Assembly: GCA_948099385.1 (NCBI GenBank)
Contig: CANUEZ040000014.1
Location: 3,410,001 to 3,474,000 of the forward strand
Direction of reading: 5' to 3'
DNA from: Fasciola hepatica
Taxonomy: Eukaryota; Platyhelminthes; Trematoda; Plagiorchiida; Fasciolidae
Length of the DNA stretch: 64,000 bases
Shown here: in pieces, positions 13,470 to 25,400 of the stretch
Layout of the letters: each line of letters starts with the position of its first letter
How positions within the stretch are numbered: the stretch's first letter is position 1
Translations under genes and position numbers: made by a program
The notes under the pieces: model-generated
Databases searched by the model: none
What the model was told of the DNA's origin: nothing
The model's input: the letters and a program-made list of their open reading frames with translations, nothing else

Positions 13470-16400
13470 CATTTAATAAGGGTGCATTACTGTGGTTTTT
13501 TAATAGATCTACGTGGGTTGGTCCCAGCTAACCTCAAGAACGACAGCTCTGTGGCCATCAGTTGGAATTTTTGATGTAGATAGTAATATTGTGGCGGAGT
13601 GTATATACTACTTGGTAAGTAGTTGTTTGCTGAAAAAGGAACTATGGATAGTTGCGGATTAAGAAACGCTACTATACCCAAGAGACTCAGAGCAATAAAG
13701 TAAACGACGGCATGTAAACTACTGGACTGCTCCTTTGTCTTGATGGTGACGACATTCAAGTGGACAGGACAAAGAAGCATATTTGTAACATTTGGTTAGT
13801 TTTGTTTATGCCCAAACACGCTAGGCGCGGTAAACAGGCTGGTACCCAGTCTACGGAGGAGAATGAGCCGCATAAAGGACTCAAATACAGTTGAGTAGTT
13901 CGGGAAGGTAGATCTTGCGGGCTTTGGCGATGCGTTCAAGGTTCTCGTTACACGACGAATTGGGATGGAGATATCATCCGCAGTAAACCTTTTTCGTTTG
14001 TATAGAAATGGCAGGGTGTTGCCGGGACCGCTTTAGAGGAACTTAGGCGTTTAGTTTAGGACCAGGTGAATTTAAAACAATGAAACGAAAGCCTTCAGAT
14101 AAGAAACTAGTTACCGGTTTCGTATGTTGAAACAATAAAGACAAGTCTCCGGTAGTCGGGAAGAGAATACAAGCACAAAGATTTATGTAAAGGTGAATAA
14201 ATACGTCGATCAGAGTAAGATCACAGTGTCTCAAAAGTGAAGACCAATACCTGAATTTATTTTACACGTAAGAGGAAGCTCAAACATTTCTCTGGAGAAA
14301 GGAACGTAAGCGTCTTTTTCCGGGATGAATGTGAGTGGAGAGTAGCTTAATGGGTGAAAGAATGCACTGATGGTACAATCAACTTCTGCAGTCCAGTTCA
14401 CCGGTTTCAATTTCTTTTCACACAGAAACCAAATGACATTTAATAATCAGTTACGGTAGTAGCTGCATAAGAGTTGAGTACCATACAAGAAGTCAGTGGA
14501 TTTGATTTGCTTCTTTTTTAAAAGATAAATTTATTTCACTTTCGAACTGTCATGGGCTTGGTAGAAATATTCCTTCCGTCTTCTTAAGGATTTCAACATA
14601 GGAGAGGCAGTACTACCGTTAGAGCGGGAGGGGGGTTTGTGGTGTAGGATATTTCGAAAACCAAGTTGATTGTCTCCATGTAAAGTTCAGATTTATTGTT
14701 TGAACTAACTCAAAGGGTAACCAGATAGATGCATAAAAACGGGACATTCAAAAGAAAAGGATATTATTACGTTAAAACTTCTGCGGTTGGTTTTGATTTG
14801 ATTGGTTTACCTGAAAGGCTGAGAAGAATTCCGGGAGTACATCATAATCCATAAAAGAAATCGACCACGATCACTGGTTCAGTCAGGCAAGCATTACTTA
14901 AGGGAGGATAATTCAAGATGATTGGTGATAATCCGGTCTAAAAAGGAGTTTACACAAAAACCTTTTAGATCAAACGCAGTGTCCCGTGGGGTTGAGGCTC
15001 GATCGAAATGGCCTACTGAGATGGGCAAGTTTCATCAAACAAAGAAACAAAAAAGGCTTAAAAAAAGTTGTAGAAAGTCTAAGTAATGTACTTCTTGCAA
15101 AACGGAGCTTTTTATGAGATTTTTATGATAGTGCTCTCCGAGGCGATGAAATTAAGGATGATTCTAAATGGCAAAACCTTCAACATCTTTCGCCAAATAT
15201 GCATAAAAGACCTCAGACTTGCCACATCAGTACGAGTGGGAATATGTGACCATCACACCTGCAGATTCCTATTACTTGGATTCCGGTCTTGCCGGTACAA
15301 AATGAAATCATCTATAGACACGAGTGAGTTCGCAACATTTGGGTTGAACCATAATCCTTGCCCACAAACGAAACAGGTAAGAATGCGGGTGAGGGAATGG
15401 AGAACGAGGACTAAACCCGACATTATTTTAGGGAAGCAGAGCGCAAGTTGGCACTAAAAGATGACGGCACGGATATATTCGCAACGTGCCGGCCAGTACG
15501 GATGTGTTTTTACAGATCAAGTTGCAAATTCTTGAATTATATGGCCGGTGAAATCCAGCCAATCGACAAATTTCAGTAGTCTGTTTGAGTTGAGCCATTT
15601 CTGGCAGCGTATAATAACTCCCAGGGGCCATAGTTTACCAATTCTTCTAATCTAATGAAGTGGTGGTTAGCACAGAATTATAGGGCAGCCAGTTAAAAGG
15701 CGCGTGAAATATTTATTTGACTCACTTTGTCTCCTAGGCTTCATTTTAATTTTTGCCTACAAACTATTTATTTATTCTCAGCTATCCAATGATGACAAGT
15801 GTTTCGACCACTTCTAATCTTGTTCATACATATTATGTAAATAACAATATTACGTCTGTCGGTTGATGGTATCATGGCAGGTCATTGTTACAGTGTTATA
15901 AAAGGTGGTTTGGACTCCATAGTCCAATCGTGGAGAATAAGATTCCGCTCACTTTTGATTCGGCTGCTGGAAGTGATTCGTCATAGTCAGTTTTGCATTT
16001 CGCAGATAACGGCTTTTGTCATGATGATTAAGCTACAAGGACTAGTCACTTTTGTAAGCACAAAGACATAGCAGTGGTTAAGTGGTTATCACTTCATTCC
16101 TGGCCAGAATCTAGAGTTTAACTGTCTTCCATCTTTTTGGGAGGAAGCGAATCACCACTCTGAATCAGCCATTTGGGTCTATCTCTCAATCACTGTCAAT
16201 TAATAGATTCAGGAAAGACATGATAATTGTACGTCTTCTCCTGACTCAATGATGTCGACCGAAGCTGCACTGCTTCACAGTAGGCATTCTAATGAACACG
16301 GCAGAACAGGGTGTAGAACCGTCATTTGCAGAGGCGGCAGCAGTATAAACGCAAGTCTACAGAGAATTCATCGATGCCATTGGTCAGTTTACAAATTAGC

Positions 16401-18410
16401 CATGTTTACTCACTCTGACTATCAATGCGTGAAAAAAGTTTCTTGTGACATCTCACTTCGGTTCAGTGCACAAATAGGTTGTTAAGCATAAAAAGGCAGA
16501 CGCAGCTTGGCTGGTACCGAGTAATACCTATTGTACCGTATCCGGAGGAAGAACTGTGTACGTTTTCCCCAATCTTCCTCCCATTGCACTATAAACAGAA
16601 TCTGGTGCCTGATCTAGCTTAAATAGCCAGTAAACGTACAGCTCAAACAAGTCTGCCAAAAGCCAGAACACAAAAAGAAAGTTCTGAGATAAACCCGAAT
16701 CAGTTCATTTTCCCACAGACCCACATTACTGGTGTCCAGGTTAAGGCGTATAGAGCTGAAAGGTAGGAAGCCTTCATCACATATCCAGTTTATGATAATA
16801 TATCTGTGAAAATACTTGAAAGTCGGTTACTATCCAACAGCGCATCAAAGACAAGGTTGTTAGTTGTTCACCAAGTCAGCTCTTCAGTAGCAATTATTTA
16901 ATTTTTATCACTGTGAGTGCAACTACCGTACTTATCCCACTGAATACGTAAGAGGATACCTACGCAAAAGGATTGAACAATACTGCACGTTTTTCCCTGG
17001 CAAAAATAAAGTCCAAAACATTTCCAGAGTTGTCCTATGATACCCGGTCCAAAGTGAACGTATAATTTACCCCAAGAAAACTTTCAAAGCGCTTGTAGAA
17101 ATACCCGGAATTCTAAGCGAAGCATTACGCGAACCACTTCTCGTCGCATCTAAAGCCTGAGTTATTCGAGTAGCGCTTGAAGTTCCCATGACAGTGGGAA
17201 ATGAACTGCTCCAATAAAAACTACTGTACAGGAGAATTATCCCTAACTCCCGAGTTCATTTCTCACAAGTATCTCATTCACTTGCATCTTCCCCACCAGT
17301 AGATATTTATTGTTTCCATTCAATTTGTTTATCTTACCCAACTTGTTTTACTGTCAAGACGAATAACAAAAGAGATCCACCAATGGTAACAAATTACCAG
17401 TCAAGCTGTTCCTCACTGTGCTCAACCATCGATGAATGTCAATATAGGAAGCAAGATCCCCAAAAACTGGAACGTTGGTAAATCAGTTAACTTCGAACAA
17501 AGAGTGATTTTGTGAAAGTCGTTTCTTTACAAACGAGTTTAATTTCGCGGATTTTTTCTCAGCACTTTTGGACAAACGAGGAACAGTTCTGGTTCATTTC
17601 TCCTTAGTATTCTGAGCATTCAACTAGTTCATTCCTGTTTCCTCGCTCTACCGGCTAATACCTTTGGTTTTAACAAAGAAATAAATACTTCTTTCAAGCA
17701 GAGTTTTGGCAGTTAGAATATCAATATTCATCTTTTGTTCGGCCTCTAACTGGTTTAACTGCTTGCCCGACTTTAACGTATCACATCAATGTTTGAAGAA
17801 CATTCTATAGTATTTCAATAGATCATTCGATACTGGGAATACATGATGAGCTTTATTATTGCATTAAAAATTATATTCTGCAAATCTAATCTCCTACTGC
17901 TCATATAAATACCGGGTGAATGGGAATTACTCATCATAATCACCAGCAGCTGGATCATCTGGCAATTATTATGATGAGGCACTGAAGTGTACTTTACTGA
18001 ACAGTGCACTTTTCGCCGAGTGACCTGTTCAGGTACGGGAAGATTCAGCTGGCTTGCCCTGAAGCGTCGTGCCGAACTAACGCACAGTATTCAGGAATAA
18101 GCCAGTCCGTGTTTAAAGCTACCAGCTTCGTTTGAACCTGTCGTAAAGGTTGTGGCGATATATCACTTGAAGCGGATCAGAAAATAATCGATTTGACAGG
18201 TCATCTCAGTATCTTAATGGTAAAAGAACTTTAAAATCTAATGAATTTGGTCCGAATTCACGAAACAGCAACTCAATACTAAATGAATGATGTCAACTCT
18301 TGATAAGGTTAAAGATAACGAGAATGAATAATATGTAGAGTAGTTGAATTAACTAAGGGTAATAGGAATGTTTGTTATGAGAAATGAAACATTTGGCACC
18401 ATTTGAAAGT
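13470..18410. other. Non-coding, no gene recognised
   Basis: No gene recognised. A 123-codon plus-strand open frame at 15086-15457 begins at a plausible ATG, but it shows no domain, signal peptide or splice context. I treat it as chance. Weak tRNA-like A boxes near 14344 and 16068 lack convincing B boxes. Confidence 0.45.
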
Positions 18411-18417
18411 TGGAAAA

Positions 18418-18482
18418 TATTGTATTGTATTGTATTGTATTGTATTGTATTGTATTGTATTGTATTGTATTGTATTGTATTG
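18418..18482. repeat. (TATTG)13 tandem repeat, 3' tail of retroelement
   Basis: Thirteen uninterrupted copies of TATTG on the plus strand (CAATA on the element's strand). It sits exactly where the 3' end of the minus-strand CR1-like element is expected, about 110 bases past its stop codon. I read it as the element's terminal repeat rather than an independent microsatellite. Confidence 0.85.
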
Positions 18483-18591
18483 AAGACTTGAGCAAATTAA
18501 CGAAAACTCACTTTTCAGCCAAATAGGGGAAAACTGATCAATGACACTTAGAAATACGCATGAAAATAGGTACTTTAGAAATAAAACTGGT

Positions 18592-19985
18592 TCAACCATC
18601 GAGATTGGTGCGAAGTTCCTCGGTGACTTTTATTTTGTTAATCAGAACACGTGTTAAGCAAGGCACTGTAGAGTTACGATAGACATTTATGTGGGATGGG
18701 ACAGGTATAAATTCGGAACGTGTGAAGGGATGAGAACGGCATGCAGATAAGTCACGGTACGGGGGATGGGTGAGGTCAGCAAGAATCTTCATGGCGAATT
18801 TTTCATGGGCTGCAATATGCAAATCGCAAACTTTGGAGATGAGAGGGCCCATGGAAATCAAAGAAACACGACCGATAGTGGCTAGGCCGAGGAGTAGAAT
18901 GATAACATCTTTCTTAAGTAGACCAGGAGAGGTAACGGGAGAGCAGTAGAGTAGGCTTGGGAGAATACATTGATGGAAAAAAGAAAGAATGACAGCTTGT
19001 GTGGCACCAAGCTGCCTTAGCCTACGAATCTGAAAAGACGGTCCATGCAGTTTTTTAACACAATCAAGAATACGAGAAGACCACTGTAAATTGGCGCTGA
19101 TTGTGACGCCTAAGTATTTGGCCGAGTCAGCTCTAAAGATTGGAACACTGTTGATGATTGATTGTTCATTGGCATAAGATGAACGAGAAAGGGAGAAAGC
19201 ACACTCAAAACTTTTGGAATTGTTGAGATGTAGTCCAGAATGGGACGAAAAACTGAGAATATTATGTAAGTTCTCGGAAGAAGAATCAGAGCCTTGTTGG
19301 CTGGAGATAGGTTGGCAGAGCACGAGGTCATCAGCATACTTAAAAAGTTGTGCTGGTGGTGCTGTAGTCGAGTCGCTAATATATGTGGTGAAGAGAAAGG
19401 GGGAAGGAAAAGCACCCTGAGGAACACCTAAGTTGTTAATCAAAGAACTCGATAAACTTGTACCAACTCTAGTACATTGAGTTCTGTTAGAAAAGTAATC
19501 TTTCAACCACGAGAGTAAAGAAGTGGGACAGCCAAAGGACTCTAACTTCTTAAGAGGTAGAGAACGGGGAACCGAATTGAATCGAATGCGGAAGAACAGT
19601 CCAGGAAAATACATCGAACGGAATTCATGGGACGACTTAAGTTGTTTGAAATGAAATGGCAAACTAAATCCACGGCATCAAGAGTGCATCTTGTGGGTTT
19701 ATACGCAGACTGATAGGGGTCATTTGGAAGAGCAAGGGAGAAACTCAGTCGACTTAGGATAGCACGCTCGGTCAACTTGAGCGCAGAAGTGATGGCGATG
19801 GGACGAAACCGTTTTGACAAAATATTGAACTTGGAGAGTTTGGGAATAGACACCACTGTCACGGGTTTCCAGGAGGCGGGAGTGGCACGAACATCAACAG
19901 TTTTGCTGATGAAGGAAGTCACGATTCCGGATAGCTGACGTGCTCCAAATTTGGGATCTGTGGAGGGTAAACCGTCTGGACCCAT
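18592..19985 (-). pseudogene. CR1-like reverse transcriptase, frameshifted
   Basis: Two overlapping minus-strand frames together hold a reverse transcriptase. The upstream frame (19985-19542) has MGPDGLP, FRPIAI and the catalytic block FLDCSSAFDSI. The downstream frame (19662-18592, 356 codons) carries LGVPQGAFPSPFLF, the active-site block KYADDLVLCQP, KYLGVTISANLQWS and the thumb/C-terminus with YCSPVTSPGLLKKD. The break falls just after the first catalytic block, near 19600, so one frameshift separates motif A from the rest. The YADD box is intact but the protein cannot be made as one chain. Role when alive: target-primed reverse transcription of the element's RNA. Confidence 0.85.
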
Positions 19986-20252
19986 AGCAGAAGCTATTTT
20001 TTAAGGTTCGAGGAAGCTTAAAGACTTTTTCTGAGAAAAATGGCTCTATATCCAAAGGGATAGAAGGAAAATAAGATGGCAGGTATCCGATGAAGGAAGA
20101 ATAAAAGCGGCTTTCAGGCTATCGGCATCTATGTTGTAGTTTTTTTATCAGGCCCGTAGTCCACGTACAAGCCGGATTCCTTGCCAGAGAAGATTGCTAT
20201 TGGTGGTACAAAAGAACTGGCGGGAAAAAGCCTTGTTCAGCCGTCGAACCTC

Positions 20253-21489
20253 TTATTTGGTCAGGATGGAGTGTTGTTTCACCGAAGCCTGGTCGTGTAG
20301 TTTATAGGCATGTTCTTTTTGTCTTCTCGGAGATTTCAGCAATGGAGAAACTATTCTGTCGTTGTTGAAAATGATAGTCTTCACAAAACAATATAAATCA
20401 AATACCTCTCTTAAAGTCTTCGTAAATAGGTCTAGCGAGCAAAAAGAGCAATCGAAGAGAGGCCAAGAAGTAACGATGGAAAAGGATCTCTGAAAAAAGG
20501 TAATGCTGGTGGGTGACAGATTTATAGAGGTTATCTTTAGTTGTTTTGTCCTGAAGAGTGAACAGTGCGCTGAAAGTGAATAAACTTTGGGTTTGATGAT
20601 AATGAGAGTGTGACCACTCGTTGAAACAGGAGCTTTCAGTTGTAAGTGAAAAATATCGGTACGGTTCGTCAAAATTCTTTCTAAAACAGAGTTCCCTATA
20701 GTTGGGATAAGACAGAGGTCACTCAAACCAAAAGCGAGTAAGGGATATGTAGGCTCATGAGTAAAATCACCAACAACAAAGCATAAACAGTTAGACAGTA
20801 ATGGAATCAGGACGGGTAGGAGAGTGTCAAAAAACAGGTCGATGTCCCTTTGAGAGCAAAAAAGGAGCTATATACAAGATACTGATCATAGCGCCTCGAA
20901 AAGGTGAGAATTTAGGGCAACATTTAACAACCACGCAGTCGTCGCCACTACAGGAGAAAGTAGAAATAACTTTAGACTTGCCAGACTATTCGGGATTGAC
21001 GCAAGCAACGTCTTCACCACCTGTCTTCTTCTTGGGCTGATTTCTGTCTTCATGAAAGTACTCAAAGTTCTCAAGCAGAACGAGTTCGTCATCAGTACTT
21101 TCATTTAACCAAGACTCTATGATACATGTCACACAAATTTTCGTGGTAATCCGGGAGTTCAGGACGTTGGTTAGGTAAGACATCTTCTCGAACGGGGACC
21201 GAATCTTATCATTGACCAGTGCGGGAGCTGTCATCTTCCTTGGGGTTGTGCGACTAACAGCAGCCTGCCAACCGGCTCGCTTGCTTTTCCCAGTCCAACT
21301 TGACCTATGGCAGCTTTCATAAAAACGAGTAGACGATAGTGAAGCAGAACATACTGTGTCTCCGAGGAAATGATTCTTTAGAGTAGCTAATTCTGAGTGA
21401 CATGAGTTGATGTTGAGAATAATTCCAAAGGAACGTTGTCCAGGTTCACAACGAAATGTAGGACTACTGTCTCCGCAAAACTGCAGCAA
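20253..21489 (-). pseudogene. CR1-like APE endonuclease region, decayed
   Basis: Three minus-strand frames (21489-20986, 21104-20886, 20726-20253) together resemble the N-terminal and endonuclease part of a CR1-type ORF2. They include the IIESWLNE motif with the catalytic Glu environment, and GNSVLERILTNR, which matches the ...RGNSVLDKIVTN block of the second copy. Frame changes near 21.0 and 20.75 kb break it. The endonuclease would nick target DNA for integration; this copy is dead. Confidence 0.7.
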
Positions 21490-21928
21490 AGATTCTGAGG
21501 CCTTCCTCGTTTTCTCATACGCGATCGATTTGTTCTTCTAAACAAATATCGTGAGGAAAAAGATTACTTGAATATCTGTCCGCGATAAAACTGGCGCACC
21601 ATCCTGACAGGATAGACTAATTTTTATGCCTGGCTGGCAATTTTATCTTTATGGCCTTATTAAAAACGGAATTGCTGGATGGAAATTTAAGTTGGATATG
21701 AAAATCAAACTGGTCCGGCTCAGAAAAGACTAAGCAAGAGAACCTGTTCCAATCATAGCAAGATCAAAACCTTGGTACCCCATAATTTAAGCCGTCATTT
21801 TTAAAATTACGACCTATTTATTTACTTGTTTTTCTAGTGACTTTTATTGCCATCCCTCTCAAGACAAATCTTTCCACTAAGTAGGCCAGTTTTCTGCCCT
21901 TTACCAATGTCGGAGATTGGGCATCTAT

Positions 21929-21978
21929 GCACGCACACATACACACAAGCAAGCACGCAAACACACCTACTCACACAG
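21929..21978 (+). repeat. CA-rich intronic tract upstream of channel exon
   Basis: About 50 bases rich in CA dinucleotides with GCACGC and ACACAC runs, ending 36 bases before the 3' splice site at 22014/22015. CA-rich tracts near splice sites can act as splicing regulators in animals. Here that is only a possibility. Confidence 0.5.
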
Positions 21979-22014
21979 CTGCGCACTTATCCCCGCGTGT
22001 TTTTCTCCTTTCAG

Positions 22015-22467
22015 GTGTTGCACACAGAAGGAAGCAAACGAGTTTTAAACGACTGTGAACAAGTCGGTCGATGGCGCCAATTCGTTCACGCGCAATATTT
22101 GAACTGTTACACCTACGATCTGTACGAAGCTTATCGGGACCACGTGCGCACGATTGAACTGTTTGTCTATCTGGACGGGCCAATGAATAAGACGGCTTGT
22201 TTGGACTGCTTCAGTTCCGAGATTAAATCCCAACTGAGTGGTGCCGTGGTGGTCGTGCACAATTCAGACACTTATCCAGATGTGAATCAGGAAGGGATCA
22301 ATATTCAGCCGGGTAGTCTGACAGAAATCAAGGTGAAAACAATCAAACATACACAAAAAACACCACCATACGGTCGATGTTCCCCCAATACGCCGGTGAG
22401 TATCCAGTTGTACGGATCGGAATCGTACGCCTATTCCGAGCACGCGTGCCGAATGAGTACCATTCAG
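22015..22467 (+). CDS. DEG/ENaC channel exon A (extracellular finger/palm)
   Basis: 151 codons, phase 0 at both ends. The acceptor is TTTTCTCCTTTCAG at 22014 and the donor CAG/GTGAGC at 22467/22468. The open frame runs back to 21847, but that upstream part is intronic CA-rich sequence and is not counted. The peptide has NCYTYDLYEAYRDHV (family CYTFN block), IELFVYLDG, an N-glycosylation sequon NKT, VVVVHNSDTYPD (family V-x-IH...P), INIQPG, PPYGRC and YAYSEHACRMSTIQ. In ASIC1 the residue four past this AC is a conserved Cys; here it is Thr (22459-22461). The minus-strand retroelement ends only about 0.5 kb upstream. Confidence 0.92.
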
Positions 22468-25400
22468 GTGAGCACTTTTTTCGGTTTTAAAATTAGTGAA
22501 TAAGTATAAGCAACTCATGCGGTTAACTTGGTCTAGTCTGGCAAGAACTGAGTACTCCATAAAATGAAAGTACCAGTGCAAGCGAATCGATCTCATCAAA
22601 GAGGGAAAATTCTCCAAGAATTTCCAGATGATTGATGGGATTATAACGTGTACGGATGGGTTGCTTTTTCAGTCGAAATTTTCTCATTTTTTAAACTTTT
22701 ACTGTACAATTACAATTCACAAACTCTAAATATCACTCATCATATTCTTTGGTATCTCGATGTGCATTAGAGAAGAACAGAATCTCACACGAGACGTTCT
22801 GCACAGAGCATTTGAGTGAAAACATACATTCGTGACCTGATCGCCACCAATAATAATTGTTTCGGTGAATTACTTTTTTTAATTTTCCACTGAATTCCTA
22901 ATATCATATTACTTAACATAAGGTGACAAAATTTTATGGTTCCTAGTGATACCACCAGCTAGCCTCATTATTCGTTCGATCATTCGTCAGTCAAAATACC
23001 TGCCCTTGGTTACCAAGGTTAGTTTATCTGAATCCGGGCAATACGGATTTGAAAACGAAATTAGATGGTTACATAATTTAATCGAATAGTCAGGTCCTAA
23101 AATATTGTCCACATAGTTGAGATTGTCAAACAGTATTCATGAGAAGATGCACGATCGGCAGGATTTACGGATTCCGGAGCGAATCAAAAGGTGAAGTCAA
23201 GAAGATGGGATAAAAGAAACTAGAACACACGTACATACAGAAACAATATGTGCGAACACTTCCTGATAACGATTGCGCATATTTGATGCAAATGACTTTT
23301 TCCACTGTAACACACTGATTTTAGTGTTGTCCTGAGCCCTAATTCACAATCGATGTGCTTTCGAGTGGCACGTATCCTGAATTATAACACCTGTGGGACG
23401 CACCAGCTTATTCGTCTTGATCGAGTTCACAGGTTCAAGTTGCCAAAGGATGCACGTAAGAAAGAAGAACAAAAGTATTTCCGTAAGCCAACATGCCTGG
23501 TAACCCCAGATTGTTCCTCAAAAAGGAACTAGCGACGTTCATCCAAAATCTCAGGAAGGAAAAGTTTTGTTGACAAAACACAGATATCGTTCTCACAAAA
23601 ATTAACCAACTTCTGTTCATTGAATCCCTATTTTGCTTTCGTAAATAGGAAGCTAGAATCACGTAGACGAAACAATTTGATTCGACAATTGTTTGAACTT
23701 TCCGGTGGACCGGTTAAACGGAACTAAAAAGGACTGAAGACAAAAGGTTTAGTGGAAATCATTCTTTGCCAATTCAGGAGTCCTGTAAACAACGCTTTAA
23801 GGGTTCTTCTTCCTAGAAACATCTAGCTGGGTAATGATATCCTGAAATCATCATTCAGCTTGTTGTGTCTCACAAAGAGGACTATGACCATGCAAATGTC
23901 AAAATCTTAGGTGAACTATTGACCTATTTAAAGGTGTGTGCAAATTTGACCAGTGTGCAGATCCATTTCGCAAGACTGCTTCTCAGTATTTTGAATCCGG
24001 GTGTAACTAAGACATGTCTCTTAATCTTAAAAGCGACGGTATTAAACCGGATCGAAAGCAGACTTTGGATTCAAAAATGTCTTATGTGAATGAGTTCAGG
24101 ATAACTGTGATTGGTTTCACACCATTAGCATTGGGTAAATTGACCGCAGATGGAAACCCATTCAGTGATTACCATATGTGCGTGTAGATTTCACATGAAT
24201 CAGAGTCCGCTAGATGTTACCTACTAAATATCTTTCGTTCAATATTTGCTCTGCGTCTTGTAGTGGTTCCAATAAACGATGATCACTGTGTGCTATTAGG
24301 GTGCAGTACCGAAATTTGGCTCGCTCTTATCCGTTTTGGCCTGGCAAACCGGTTTTCTTGAATACGTTAGCCAGTTAACAGCTATGTTTTAGCATTTAGA
24401 CTTATATGTTTTGGAAGGATATTCCTCTCGTCGAAATTCGAAGACTTTAGACTGATATTGCTGTGGTAAGAGTTTCTGGGACTTTCTTTTACGCGATGGC
24501 CGAGCAACTATTTCTTCACAAAGTGCAATAAAAACAACTGTTTTAATCCATCCACGGATTTCACATGTTTTCTCGATAGAAAAGTTTCGGTAGTCTACAA
24601 TAAAGCGAACAGCCGGGTTGTGTTTTTGATATATTATATCAAAGGTAAGCGTTAAACTCATGTCAAAAATCAACTTTCTCTTTTATATAACATAAAATGC
24701 TCATATGACGTTGCGATGATGCTCCAGTAGGATCTTCTAAAAGGAAGCTATCCATTCGTATTTTCTGTTTTTTTTTATTTGTTTGAAGGATTGGGACAAG
24801 TGGTAGGTTGACATTCCATTCATTACAAGCAAAAAATAAAACAAGAAAGCAAGGTGTCCCAAATGGCAAAATATTTCGATAAATACTTGTAGCTGAAAAA
24901 AATCCCCCACGGCCCATTTGAAAGCCAGGCTGGCAACCAAGATCGTCTTCAGCCGTTCCTAAGCGTGCCAATACAACACAATGTATATGAATAAATGCAT
25001 AAAGGATGCGGTCAACGGAATAGCATTAGGGTTATTGTCCACACTTGTTGTCACAGGATTATCCGGGGACCAGGTGTGAACGGATTAACACTTTCTCAGC
25101 GTCTAAGCTTTCGAAAGTCCGTGGACCTGATAGACAAGATCCGTAGACAAGTGTTCTGATCCGTCCCAGTAGCTCTAGTGAAAAGTCTTTTCAACCTGCA
25201 AATCATCTCTTTTCATTCGTGTAAAACAGGGAGTATGTAGATTGTTGGGCCATGTACGCACTCGTTACACACAATGCATTGGTCCAACAGGTGGGGGCGA
25301 CCAAGCCTTGAGGTTCAAACACCGCGGAGAGAAGTCATCTCTCATTCTATTGACCCTTGACATCGACTGGCTATTCCGTCGCTCGTGATTTCGTGGGCTT

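Larger units (their letters stand above)
18418..21500 (-). mobile_element. CR1-like non-LTR retrotransposon, copy 1
   Basis: Minus-strand element in the order endonuclease (21.5-20.25 kb), reverse transcriptase (19.99-18.59 kb), a 3' UTR of about 110 bases (18591-18483) and a pentamer tandem tail (18418-18482). Elements of the CR1/Jockey group typically carry an APE-type endonuclease plus reverse transcriptase and often end in short tandem repeats rather than poly(A). Several frame changes and stops make it inactive. A second copy of the same family lies at 36.6-39.6 kb: the two share the segment just before the endonuclease (A/GWQA, TP-R-KMT), the ESWL-E endonuclease motif and the TRSEF...R/SHI-VY C-terminal region. 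Confidence 0.8.

Noticed and set aside
15086..15457. 123-codon plus-strand ORF
   Set aside because: No motif, no splice context and no neighbours of the same kind. Such a length is plausible by chance in this much sequence.
18375..18599. 74-codon minus-strand ORF with repeated YNTIQ
   Set aside because: It is just the translation of the (TATTG)13 array.
21847..22014. Upstream part of the open frame containing exon A, which starts with an ATG-like codon
   Set aside because: It is CA-rich and low-complexity, shows no family similarity, and a strong acceptor at 22014/22015 leaves the conserved part in phase 0. Treated as intron.
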